Source: Acidobacteriota bacterium (GTDB lineage Bacteria > Acidobacteriota > Blastocatellia > Pyrinomonadales > Pyrinomonadaceae). Taken from it: a stretch of DNA of 64,000 nt. Below are positions 18,192-25,643 of the stretch, in pieces (within the stretch, counting starts at the first letter, position 1; each line of letters starts with the position of its first letter). The notes under the pieces were generated by a model. The model saw nothing but the letters and a program-made list of their open reading frames with translations, did not search any database and was not told where the DNA came from. The position numbers and the translations under genes are program-made. The stretch is from assembly GCA_020199835.1 (NCBI GenBank), contig JAIVJV010000006.1, positions 1 through 64,000 on the forward strand. The letters run 5' to 3'.

Positions 18192-18785
18192 ATGAAAATT
18201 TTTCTGAGCTGCGTTCTTTTGTTATTTGTCGTGGCCCACGCTTCCGCGCAGACGGAACAAACCGGCTGGGAGGAATTCGCTCCTGAAGGCGGCGGGTTCT
18301 CGATGCTTTTCCCGACAAAACCGGTCGAAACGATCACCGCGAAGCCGATCTACACGATGCATTCCTTCACGACTACGGCGGGCCGGGCCACCTACGTCGT
18401 TTCTTACACTGATTACCAGCAGATCAAATTAGGACCGGCTGCGTTTCTGGCGGCGAATCGCGATCGGTTTAATAAAGGTCTGCAAGCGAAGCTCGTCTCC
18501 AGCCGCGAAATCACTGTGGACGGGCAGACGGGAATCGAGTTCACCAGCGAGAACTCCGCGGCGAACATCCGTTCGCAACTCTTTCTGATCGGGAAGCGAA
18601 TGTTTCAGACGGCAACCGTGGTGTTCAAAGACACGGACCAGACGCGTGAGGTCAACCGCTTTTTTTCATCCTTCAAATTCATCAAATCTGTGCGCTACTT
18701 AACTACACCTTCGAGCGGACTCGACGCACTCGCATACAACCGTCGCGGCATGCGTCCGGCCACGTACGCCAACCGGCCGGCCTGA
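18192..18785 (+). CDS. Hypothetical exported protein
   Basis: 197 aa. The start at 18192 is preceded by GAGGTG and lies 7 bp after the recQ stop, so it is probably cotranscribed with recQ. Residues 1-20 form a clear signal peptide ending ASAQ. The mature part has an FxMLFPTKP-like opening (here [11 protein letters not shown]) that recurs in exported proteins of unknown function. The folded domain appears to end near FFSSFKFIK; the last 30 residues are read antisense to the 3' end of thiG, a convergent overlap of 91 bp, and look like read-through after loss of a stop. Function unknown. Confidence 0.75.
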   Translation: MKIFLSCVLLLFVVAHASAQTEQTGWEEFAPEGGGFSMLFPTKPVETITAKPIYTMHSFTTTAGRATYVVSYTDYQQIKLGPAAFLAANRDRFNKGLQAKLVSSREITVDGQTGIEFTSENSAANIRSQLFLIGKRMFQTATVVFKDTDQTREVNRFFSSFKFIKSVRYLTTPSSGLDALAYNRRGMRPATYANRPA

Positions 18786-19453
18786 ATCGCGAGCTTCATC
18801 GCGGTCGCCATCTTCGCCGGATCTTTCGCTTCCGCAATCGCCGTGTTCATCAACACTGCGTCAGCGCCCAGCTCCATCGCCACCGCGGCGTCACTCGCCG
18901 TTCCCACACCGGCATCAACGATGATCGTCGCTTCGGGAAGTTGTTCGCGCATGATCCGCAGGTTCGCCGGATTCTGCACGCCCATGCCCGATCCGATCGG
19001 CGCCGCCAACGGCATGATTGCCGCGCAACCTGCGTCGAGCAACTTTTTCGCCATGATCAGGTCGTCATTGAAATACGGCAGGACCACGAAACCTTCTTTG
19101 ACCAGCACGCGCGCCGCTTCGAGCGTCTGCTCGTTGTCGGGAAACAGCGTCGTTTGATCCCCAATGACCTCGAGCTTTACGAGATCAGTCTGCAACGCTT
19201 CGCGCGCGAGACGCGCCGTGCGAATCGCATCCTCCGCCGAATAACAACCTGCCGTGTTCGGCAGAATCTGTAATGACGGATCGAGGTGGTCCAGGAACGA
19301 CTCACTGCTGCGATCGAGCGGCACGCGCCGCACCGCAACAGTCACCATCTCCGCGCCCGAAGCCGTGTGCGCGCTGCGCATCTCTTCGTAGCTGCGATAC
19401 TTTCCCGTGCCGATGATCAAACGTGAAGTTAGTTCGCGACCGCCAATAATCAT
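18695..19453 (-). CDS. thiG: Thiazole synthase
   Basis: Forms the thiazole phosphate of thiamine from deoxyxylulose 5-phosphate, dehydroglycine and ThiS thiocarboxylate; cytoplasmic. 252 aa, full length. The Schiff-base lysine is K93 in [15 protein letters not shown] and the phosphate-binding GVGTASDAA segment are present. It follows thiS by 20 bp. Its 3' end overlaps the convergent exported-protein gene. No thiC, thiE, thiF, thiH or thiO is in the window, so the rest of the pathway must be elsewhere. No TPP riboswitch was recognised upstream of this operon. Confidence 0.96.
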   Translation of the reverse strand: MIIGGRELTSRLIIGTGKYRSYEEMRSAHTASGAEMVTVAVRRVPLDRSSESFLDHLDPSLQILPNTAGCYSAEDAIRTARLAREALQTDLVKLEVIGDQTTLFPDNEQTLEAARVLVKEGFVVLPYFNDDLIMAKKLLDAGCAAIMPLAAPIGSGMGVQNPANLRIMREQLPEATIIVDAGVGTASDAAVAMELGADAVLMNTAIAEAKDPAKMATAMKLAIQAGRLAYVAGRMPRRLYASASSPLEGVVK

Positions 19454-19473
19454 GAGTAAAACTTTACACGGAT

Positions 19474-19686
19474 CTAAATGGATCCACCACCAACGAAGTG
19501 CACGATTTCGATCCGGTCTTCATCCTTGAGCATCGTCGTGCCCCACGCGCTGCGACGCACCACCGCGCGGTTCAGTTCGACGGCAATTCTCGCCGCCGGT
19601 AAATCAAGTTGCGTGATTAATTCGGCCAGGGAAATTGGAGCGGAGAGTTCTCGCGATTCGCCGTTGACGTAGACCCGCAAACTCAT
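19474..19686 (-). CDS. thiS: Sulfur carrier protein ThiS
   Basis: Ubiquitin-like sulfur carrier of 70 aa that donates sulfur to ThiG. It has the beta-grasp pattern and the terminal FVGGG motif. Unusually, two residues (Ser-Ile) follow the GGG, whereas the thiocarboxylate needs a free terminal glycine; the tail may be trimmed, or the last codons may be tolerated. The start ATG overlaps the stop of the upstream 290-aa gene as ATGA, so translation is probably coupled. It is directly upstream of thiG. Confidence 0.92.
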   Translation of the reverse strand: MSLRVYVNGESRELSAPISLAELITQLDLPAARIAVELNRAVVRRSAWGTTMLKDEDRIEIVHFVGGGSI

Positions 19687-20555
19687 TGCGCCGGGTGAAT
19701 TACGCGCCGTAGCTCGGCGGCCTGATCTTTCGCGACTGCACGCACGAGCACGGCCGCGCGTCCCGAAGTGAACTCGGGAATCTGCGTCTCCACCGACGCT
19801 ACGCCGTCGCTCTCAGTCTTTATTGAATAGATTAACGGCCGGAAGGTTGTTCCGAGGATCTTGATCGACACGGCGACGCTCGGCAACGGCGTCTCATCAC
19901 CATCGAGACGATTACTAATGAGCACTCGCAACGTGTATCGCTCGCTGGAATAAAACTCCTGGTCGTCGAGCAGCGTGATCACGAGCCCGTCCGGTAACGA
20001 CTCTTCCACCAGCTTAGCTTCCAAAGGCTCTTCTTCAACGGGCGGCGCTGCCTCGACCTGTTCCCATCTGTCTTCCGTTTCGTATTCATCCGTGGTCTCA
20101 ACAACCGGCTCCTCGGCACGCGGTGGCGGCGGCGTCCACTCCTGCGTGATCGGCCCGTACTCGATCTCAACCCCCTCCAGAGCGATAGCTGGTGGCGCCT
20201 CTCTCGGCTCAGGGTGGATCATGGTCTCCGGCTCGATGACAATCTCGGACTCGATATCCGTCTCGAGCGGGGCAGCGTCCCTGCCCGCACGGGTCATCTT
20301 CTTCAAATCGTCGATGCGGCCGGAGTTGATCGCGGCGCAGATCAGCTTGTGCTGGCGCTTGAGACGTTCGGCCAGCGCTTCATCACTGAAGCCCTGTTCG
20401 ATTAGATCTTCGTATGGAGAACGTTTGCTGGCGAGGATGGTGCCGCCGACATAGACGAGAGAGAGAATGAGCGGTGTGTCGAGTCCTTTGTCCTCTGTTT
20501 GAACATGATAGACGACGCCCTCATGTTCGATGTCGGTGTTGAATCCGGTAATCAC
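19683..20555 (-). CDS. Hypothetical protein coupled to thiS, 290 aa
   Basis: A GTG start at 20555 gives a protein beginning with a compact conserved-looking domain (about 1-75; ITGFNTDIEH and YVGGTILASKR), a highly acidic, Pro/Glu-rich linker (about 90-195), and a C-terminal beta-sandwich-like segment (about 200-285) that resembles carboxypeptidase-regulatory or Ig-like folds. No signal peptide or membrane helix. It overlaps thiS by 4 bp and is first in the thiS-thiG transcript, but its sequence gives no reason to link it to thiamine. Start choice is uncertain because no good Shine-Dalgarno is seen. Confidence 0.75.
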   Translation of the reverse strand: MITGFNTDIEHEGVVYHVQTEDKGLDTPLILSLVYVGGTILASKRSPYEDLIEQGFSDEALAERLKRQHKLICAAINSGRIDDLKKMTRAGRDAAPLETDIESEIVIEPETMIHPEPREAPPAIALEGVEIEYGPITQEWTPPPPRAEEPVVETTDEYETEDRWEQVEAAPPVEEEPLEAKLVEESLPDGLVITLLDDQEFYSSERYTLRVLISNRLDGDETPLPSVAVSIKILGTTFRPLIYSIKTESDGVASVETQIPEFTSGRAAVLVRAVAKDQAAELRRVIHPAQ

Positions 20556-20716
20556 GTTTGCAAGGACTTGCTTGGTTCCCGATTGAACTCACGGCGAAAG
20601 CCACGCGAGGAGGCTTTGCTGAACGGTAACACAAGCATTTTTTCACGGTCAATCAGCATTTTTTCTGCGTTGTTCTGACCTTCGATCTGTGCGCGGATCC
20701 ACCGCCGGAACGCTGC

Positions 20717-20745
20717 TTGACACCCTTGATCACTTCGTCTAGCAT
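20717..20745 (+). promoter_or_regulatory. Sigma-70-like promoter of the nuo operon
   Basis: TTGACA (20717-20722), a 17-bp spacer and TAGCAT (20740-20745) on plus, in the divergent gap before nuoA. Transcription would start near 20752, giving a leader of about 48 nt with GGGAG before the ATG at 20800. Confidence 0.6.
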
Positions 20746-20799
20746 CCGCTTGTACAATGATTCTCAATCTATTTACTGTGCGGCAAGGGAGCGCCTGAG

Positions 20800-21276
20800 A
20801 TGTCGTTCCGTCTATACGACTACTTGCCCATACTGCTGATGTTCATCGTTGCCGCGGGCTTTGCAGTCGGCAACGTTCTCCTCTCGCAGCTAGTCGGCCA
20901 ACGTAAACGAACCAGAACGAAGCTGATGCCTTACGAGTGCGGCAAAGACCCGGTGGGTTCCGCGCGCGAACGGTTCTCGGTGAAGTTCTATCTGGTCGGG
21001 ATGATCTTCATCCTCTTCGATATCGAGGTGATCTTCCTCGTGCCGTGGGCAGCGGTGTTCAAGTCGCTGGCATCGCAGGGCGATGCAATGCGCCGGTTTG
21101 TTTATCTCGAGATGATGGTCTTCGTCGGACTGCTGCTGGCGGGTTATATCTACGTGGTGAAGAAGGGCGCTTTTGACTGGAACGAGAGAGCGAGACGCGA
21201 CGCGGAAGCGGAGGCGAAAGCGTTGCATCAGTTGGAAGCGCGGCGTGCGCTGCAGCAAGAGCGGCCCGCTGCCTGA
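20800..21276 (+). CDS. nuoA: NADH-quinone oxidoreductase subunit A
   Basis: Membrane subunit of respiratory complex I, 158 aa with three transmembrane helices (about 8-30, 65-87, 103-122). The family signature YECG with the following [12 protein letters not shown] region is at residues 46-66, and FDIEVIFL marks the second helix. The C-terminus is extended by about 30 charged, Ala/Glu-rich residues beyond the usual end. It is the first gene of the operon, 9 bp before nuoB. Confidence 0.96.
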   Translation: MSFRLYDYLPILLMFIVAAGFAVGNVLLSQLVGQRKRTRTKLMPYECGKDPVGSARERFSVKFYLVGMIFILFDIEVIFLVPWAAVFKSLASQGDAMRRFVYLEMMVFVGLLLAGYIYVVKKGAFDWNERARRDAEAEAKALHQLEARRALQQERPAA

Positions 21277-21285
21277 GACGGTTTT

Positions 21286-21915
21286 ATGGGACTGGAAAAC
21301 ATCATTGCCGAAGCTTTACCGGAGGTGCTGACGACGCGGCTCGATTCGTTGATTAACTGGGCGCGCAAGTCGTCGCTGTGGCCGGCCACGTTCGGCCTCG
21401 CCTGTTGCGCGATCGAGATGATGAACTCGACTTCGTCGCGAAACGATCTCGCACGCTTCGGCTCAGAGGTGTTTCGCGCAAGTCCGCGGCAGGCCGACGT
21501 GATGATCGTTTCGGGACGCGTGTCGCGAAAAATGGCGCCAGTCCTGCGCCGCATCTACGACCAGATGCCGGAACCGAAGTGGGTAATCTCGATGGGCGCG
21601 TGCGCGACGTCCGGCGGCGTGTTTGACAACTACGCGATCGTGCAGGGCGTGGACAAGATCGTGCCGGTTGACGTTTACATTCCCGGCTGTCCGCCGCGAC
21701 CGGAGATGCTGATACACGCGGTGATGATGCTACAGGAAAAAGTGATGAAGGAGAGCGTGCGCGATCGTAAAGACGTGCCCGAAGAGGAAGCGCGCGAGGC
21801 GGTACCGCCGGGCACGCTGCCGGTGACCGATGGTGCAGCCGCGGTCAAGGAAGCACTCGCGGAACAGCGGCCTTACACGATCGCTTCGAGACACGAGCGG
21901 CGGCGTTCTTCATAG
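21286..21915 (+). CDS. nuoB: NADH-quinone oxidoreductase subunit B
   Basis: Carries the N2 [4Fe-4S] cluster that passes electrons to quinone. All four ligands are visible: C40, C41, C106 and C135 ([18 protein letters not shown]). At 209 aa it has a C-terminal extension of about 50 residues, acidic then basic, not found in short NuoB proteins. Peripheral arm of complex I. It lies between nuoA and nuoC, with a 15-bp gap to nuoC. Confidence 0.97.
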   Translation: MGLENIIAEALPEVLTTRLDSLINWARKSSLWPATFGLACCAIEMMNSTSSRNDLARFGSEVFRASPRQADVMIVSGRVSRKMAPVLRRIYDQMPEPKWVISMGACATSGGVFDNYAIVQGVDKIVPVDVYIPGCPPRPEMLIHAVMMLQEKVMKESVRDRKDVPEEEAREAVPPGTLPVTDGAAAVKEALAEQRPYTIASRHERRRSS

Positions 21916-21930
21916 AGAGTCGAGCGACTA

Positions 21931-22470
21931 GTGCGGATGGCATCAGAGCCGGAAAACAACGAAATAAATCCAATTCCAACTTTAGAAGCCGGCGCGCCGT
22001 CACCGTTGGTGGCGGCGTTGCAACGTGAGCATCCGGAGTGGCTTGCCGAAGTAATCGAAGCATTCGACGAGATCACGATCATAGTGCCTCGCGAGCATCT
22101 CGTGGCGGCCTGTTCGTTTTTGAAGACCTCGCCCGAAACCCGTTTCGATTTTCTCGCGGACATCTGCGGCGCGGATCGCGGCGTAGAAGAAGACCCGCGC
22201 TTCGAAGTCAACTACCATCTCTTCTCAACCACTAAACATCATCGATTGCGTTTGAAGGTCGTGTTGAGTGAAGAAGATACGCACGTGCCGACCGTTACCG
22301 GTGTCTGGCGCACCGCGAATTGGCACGAGCGCGAGACTTTTGACATGTTTGGAGTGATCTTTGACGGTCACCCGGATTTGCGACGTATTCTGCTGCCGGA
22401 CGAATGGCAGGGTCACGCGTTGCGCAAGGATTTTCCCTTGCGAGGCTACGAGCCGTATAGCCTGAAGTGA
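21931..22470 (+). CDS. nuoC: NADH-quinone oxidoreductase subunit C
   Basis: 30-kDa-type subunit of the complex I peripheral arm, 179 aa, separate from NuoD (in E. coli the two are fused). The signature ERETFDMFG and the LRRILLPDEWQGHALRKDFP region are present near the C-terminus. A GTG at 21931 or an ATG two codons later could start it; neither has a strong binding site. It is followed by a 99-bp gap filled with a heptamer-based inverted repeat before nuoD. Confidence 0.95.
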   Translation: MRMASEPENNEINPIPTLEAGAPSPLVAALQREHPEWLAEVIEAFDEITIIVPREHLVAACSFLKTSPETRFDFLADICGADRGVEEDPRFEVNYHLFSTTKHHRLRLKVVLSEEDTHVPTVTGVWRTANWHERETFDMFGVIFDGHPDLRRILLPDEWQGHALRKDFPLRGYEPYSLK

Positions 22471-22558
22471 TTGCCGATTTTCGATTGCCGATTGCCGATT
22501 TCCGGTAGTCGAGAGCTGTTCAAAAATTGGCAATTGGCAATTGGCAATCGGCAATAAA
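22471..22558. repeat. Iterated GCCGATT / AATTGGC inverted repeat inside the nuo operon
   Basis: Starting at the nuoC stop, the left arm (about 22471-22500) carries three GCCGATT units, and the right arm (about 22525-22555) carries ATTGGC units ending in AATCGGCAAT. The arms can pair over about 17 bp with one mismatch. It ends about 12 bp before the nuoD ATG. A related element precedes nuoH. Possible roles are mRNA processing or stability, or simply a dispersed repeat. Confidence 0.75.
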
Positions 22559-22569
22559 ACATAGTAAGC

Positions 22570-23787
22570 ATGAACTCAGCACCGACCATTCCGCCGCAAT
22601 TCGAAATCGTCGATCGCCCGCTCGACACGCAGATGACGATCTCGATGGGTCCGCAACACCCATCGACGCACGGCGTGCTGCGACTCGAGCTCGTGCTCGA
22701 CGGCGAAATGGTGGTGAAGGCCACGCCGGACATCGGCTACCTCCATACCGGCATGGAGAAGCTGTTTGAATACAAGAAGTATCAGCAAGGCATCGTGATC
22801 ACCGACCGGATGGACTACCTTAATCCGCTCGGAAACAACCTCGCCTACTGCATGGCCGCGGAAAAACTGCTCGGGCTGGAAATCCCCGAACGCGCGCAAG
22901 TGATTCGAGTGTTGATGTGCGAACTCCAGCGTATCGCTTCACACCTCGTGTGGCTCGGCACGCACGCGCTCGACATCGGCGCAATGACGGTCTTCTTTTA
23001 CTGTTTCCGCGAACGCGAAAAGATCCTGAACTTGATCGAGGCCGCTTCCGGTGGACGGCTGACGCCATCGTATTTCCGGATCGGCGGCTTGATGATGGAT
23101 CTGCCCGCGGGTTTCGAGCGGCGTTGCAAACAGTTTCTCGACGCGTTCCTTGGCGCCGTGGACGAGTTTCACACGCTCTTGTCCGGCAACAGAATCTTTC
23201 AGAACCGAACGCAGGGCGTCGGCCGCATCTCGGCTGAAGACGCGATCGACTGGGGACTTTCTGGTCCCTGTTTGCGGGGCAGCGGCGTGAATCTCGATAT
23301 CCGGCGCGCAAATCCCTACTGCGGTTACGAGAGCTACGATTTCGAAGTGCCGACCGAGCCTGACGGTGACGTTTGGGCGCGTTACATGGTGCGCATGCGC
23401 GAGATGAAGGAGTCGCACAAGATCGCGGTGCAGGCGTTGTCGCGTTTGAAGCCCGGATCCGTGAAGGCCGACGCGCCGAAAGTCGTGCTGCCGGATCGTG
23501 AAGCGATGAAGAGCCACATGGACGCGCTGATTCATCACTTTTTGATCATTACCGAAGGGTTCGACGTGCCGGCGGGTGAGGTTTATTTCCCGATCGAGGG
23601 CTCGAAGGGTGAGCTCGGTGTTTACATGAAATCAGATGGTGGGGCAAAGCCGAACCGCGTTCACGTACGTGGTCCGAGTTTTATCAATCTGTCGGCGCTG
23701 CCGGTGATGGCTGAGGGCGAAATGGTGGCGGACGTCGTCGCGATCATCGGGTCGCTGGATATCGTGCTCGGGGAAATTGATCGGTGA
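22570..23787 (+). CDS. nuoD: NADH-quinone oxidoreductase subunit D
   Basis: 49-kDa-type subunit forming the quinone-binding site with NuoB; 405 aa, usual length. The signature GPQHPSTHGVLRL is at residues 27-39, and the DIGYLHTGMEKL and GLSGPCLRGSG regions are typical. The Ni-Fe hydrogenase ancestral fold is retained without Ni ligands. The start is the ATG at 22570. The stop overlaps the GTG of nuoE as GTGA, indicating coupling. Confidence 0.97.
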   Translation: MNSAPTIPPQFEIVDRPLDTQMTISMGPQHPSTHGVLRLELVLDGEMVVKATPDIGYLHTGMEKLFEYKKYQQGIVITDRMDYLNPLGNNLAYCMAAEKLLGLEIPERAQVIRVLMCELQRIASHLVWLGTHALDIGAMTVFFYCFREREKILNLIEAASGGRLTPSYFRIGGLMMDLPAGFERRCKQFLDAFLGAVDEFHTLLSGNRIFQNRTQGVGRISAEDAIDWGLSGPCLRGSGVNLDIRRANPYCGYESYDFEVPTEPDGDVWARYMVRMREMKESHKIAVQALSRLKPGSVKADAPKVVLPDREAMKSHMDALIHHFLIITEGFDVPAGEVYFPIEGSKGELGVYMKSDGGAKPNRVHVRGPSFINLSALPVMAEGEMVADVVAIIGSLDIVLGEIDR

Positions 23788-24323
23788 GTTCTCAACCAAC
23801 ACAGATAACACGGATTGGACCACTGTCGCAGCCGGTTTCGCTCGGTGTTGAACCCGCGACATTTTCGTCGATGGTAGAAGCTGAAATTGATAGCCACCTT
23901 GCAAAGTATCCGGTCGCGCGTTCAGCGATTCTCCCGTTGATGTTCATCGTGCAACGCGAACGTGGCTATCTCGATCCGGCGGGCGTGCTGTATCTCGCGA
24001 ACCGTTTGAAGGTCCGAGTGACGGACATCTGGGAAGTGGCGACGTTCTATTCGATGATTCACACGTCGCCGATCGGGAAGTATCACATTCAGGTCTGCCG
24101 CACGTTATCGTGCAAGATTCGCGGCGCGGGACAGGTAACAGAGTATTGCTCGAACAAGTTGGGCATCAAGGTTGGTGAGACGACGGCTGACGGCCGTTTC
24201 ACGTTGTCTGAAGTCGAGTGTCTGGGATCGTGCGGCACGGCCCCGATGCTTCAGATCAACTTCGACTATCACGAGAACCTAACACCGGAAAAGATCGATC
24301 AGGTGCTAAACGCGTTGCCGTAA
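23784..24323 (+). CDS. nuoE: NADH-quinone oxidoreductase subunit E
   Basis: 24-kDa-type thioredoxin-fold subunit with the [2Fe-2S] cluster N1a, 179 aa. Ligands are in CRTLSC and the downstream ECLGSC. A GTG start overlaps the nuoD stop. The N-terminal residues TQITRIG are encoded by a copy of a dispersed repeat (23799-23815), so the first 20 or so residues before the conserved domain look like acquired sequence. Peripheral NADH-oxidising module, with NuoF and NuoG. Confidence 0.96.
   Translation: MSSQPTQITRIGPLSQPVSLGVEPATFSSMVEAEIDSHLAKYPVARSAILPLMFIVQRERGYLDPAGVLYLANRLKVRVTDIWEVATFYSMIHTSPIGKYHIQVCRTLSCKIRGAGQVTEYCSNKLGIKVGETTADGRFTLSEVECLGSCGTAPMLQINFDYHENLTPEKIDQVLNALP
23799..23815 (+). 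repeat. Dispersed ACACAGATAACACGGAT copy within nuoE
   Basis: The 17-bp string contains, on the opposite strand, TGTTATCTGTG, one base different from TGTTATCCGTG in the arms of the 7215-7257 hairpin. A second near-copy lies in nuoL (31481-31497). It encodes the non-conserved N-terminus of NuoE. Confidence 0.5.
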
Positions 24324-24347
24324 TTGGCCGCGCTGCCGTAACGATTT

Positions 24348-25643
24348 ATGCGTATCGAAGCCATCGGATGTGAACCACTGCAACTTCGCCGAGTTCATCT
24401 CGAGAACTCGCGCAGTCTCGACGTGTATCGCCGCAACGGTGGTTACGAGGCAGTGAAGAAAGTCCTCGACGGCATGTCGCCGGACGACGTGATCAACGAG
24501 GTGAAGAAGTCGGCTCTGCGTGGTCGCGGTGGCGCCGGTTTTCCGACCGGGATGAAGTGGGGCTTCGTGCCGAAGGATTCGCCCAAGCCGAAATACGTTG
24601 TTTGCAACGCGGATGAGTCTGAGCCGGGCACCTTCAAAGATCGTTACTTGATGGAACGCGATCCGCACCTGCTGATCGAGGGCATGTTGATCGCCGCGTA
24701 CGCGCTGAGTGCTAAAACGAATTACATCTACACGCGCGGCGAGTACAGGTATCTGATCGACATCATGGACCTCGCGCTCGACGAGGCACGCGCGGCGGGA
24801 TTGCTCGGTAACAGGATTCTTGGCTCTGACTTCTCGTGTGAGATCTACACGCACACCGGCGCCGGTGCTTACATCTGCGGCGAAGAAACCGCGCTGTTGA
24901 GTTCGCTCGAAGGACTGCGAGGACATCCGCGCATGAAACCACCCTTCCCCGCCGTGTCAGGTTTGTATGCGTCGCCGACCGTCGTCAACAACGTCGAGAC
25001 GCTGACCGCTGTGCCCGACATCATCAAGATGGGCGGCGAGGCTTATCAAAAACTCGGAACGGAAAAGAGCGGTGGCACGAAACTCTGGTCCGTCTCCGGT
25101 CACGTCGTGCACCCCGGCGTTTACGAACTACCGATGGGTTACGACGACATGGAGAAGTTTATCTTTGAAGACTGCGGCGGGATGCTCGACGGCAAACAGT
25201 TGAAAGCCGTGATTCCGGGCGGTTCGTCGGTCTACATCATGCGCGCGGATCAGATCGTCGGCAAAGACGTGCGCATGGATTACGAAGGTTTGGTAGCGGC
25301 GGGTTCGAGTGTTGGTTCAGGTGGTTTCATCGTGATGGATGAAACCGTCGACATCTTTGAATCGACGAAGAACCTGACGGAGTTTTACAAGCATGAGTCC
25401 TGCGGCTGGTGTACGCCGTGCCGCGAGGGCACTGACTGGCTGGTGAAGGTTTTCAAACGAATCGATAGCGGCGATGGACGTCCGGAAGACGCGCAGTTGA
25501 TGCTCGACCTTTGCGACAACATCGAGGGCAAGTCGTTTTGTCCGCTTGGCGACGCCGCGTCCTGGCCCATCCAGTCCGCAATCAAGAGGTTCCCGGAAGA
25601 TTTCAGGCGCAGATTGGCAAAGAATGGCGACGGAATTAGTTAA
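24348..25643 (+). CDS. nuoF: NADH-quinone oxidoreductase subunit F
   Basis: 51-kDa-type subunit that binds NADH and FMN and carries cluster N3; 431 aa. The FMN/NADH glycine-rich motif GRGGAGFPTG begins near residue 60. The [4Fe-4S] ligands are ESCGWCTPC (about residues 346-355) plus the Cys in SFCPLGD. The start is the ATG at 24348. The gene overlaps the start of nuoG by 20 bp. Entry point of electrons into complex I. Confidence 0.97.
   Translation: MRIEAIGCEPLQLRRVHLENSRSLDVYRRNGGYEAVKKVLDGMSPDDVINEVKKSALRGRGGAGFPTGMKWGFVPKDSPKPKYVVCNADESEPGTFKDRYLMERDPHLLIEGMLIAAYALSAKTNYIYTRGEYRYLIDIMDLALDEARAAGLLGNRILGSDFSCEIYTHTGAGAYICGEETALLSSLEGLRGHPRMKPPFPAVSGLYASPTVVNNVETLTAVPDIIKMGGEAYQKLGTEKSGGTKLWSVSGHVVHPGVYELPMGYDDMEKFIFEDCGGMLDGKQLKAVIPGGSSVYIMRADQIVGKDVRMDYEGLVAAGSSVGSGGFIVMDETVDIFESTKNLTEFYKHESCGWCTPCREGTDWLVKVFKRIDSGDGRPEDAQLMLDLCDNIEGKSFCPLGDAASWPIQSAIKRFPEDFRRRLAKNGDGIS

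Noticed and set aside
20552..20767. Minus-strand frame of 71 codons ending in a GTGA overlap with the 290-aa gene
   Set aside because: The overlap is tempting, but the frame contains the nuo promoter on the other strand and reads like random basic sequence; kept as unlikely.
20556..20799. TPP riboswitch before the thiS-thiG operon, suggested by CTGAGATG near 20793
   Set aside because: That string is on plus at the nuoA start and lacks the other conserved thi-box segments; nothing fitting is seen on minus.
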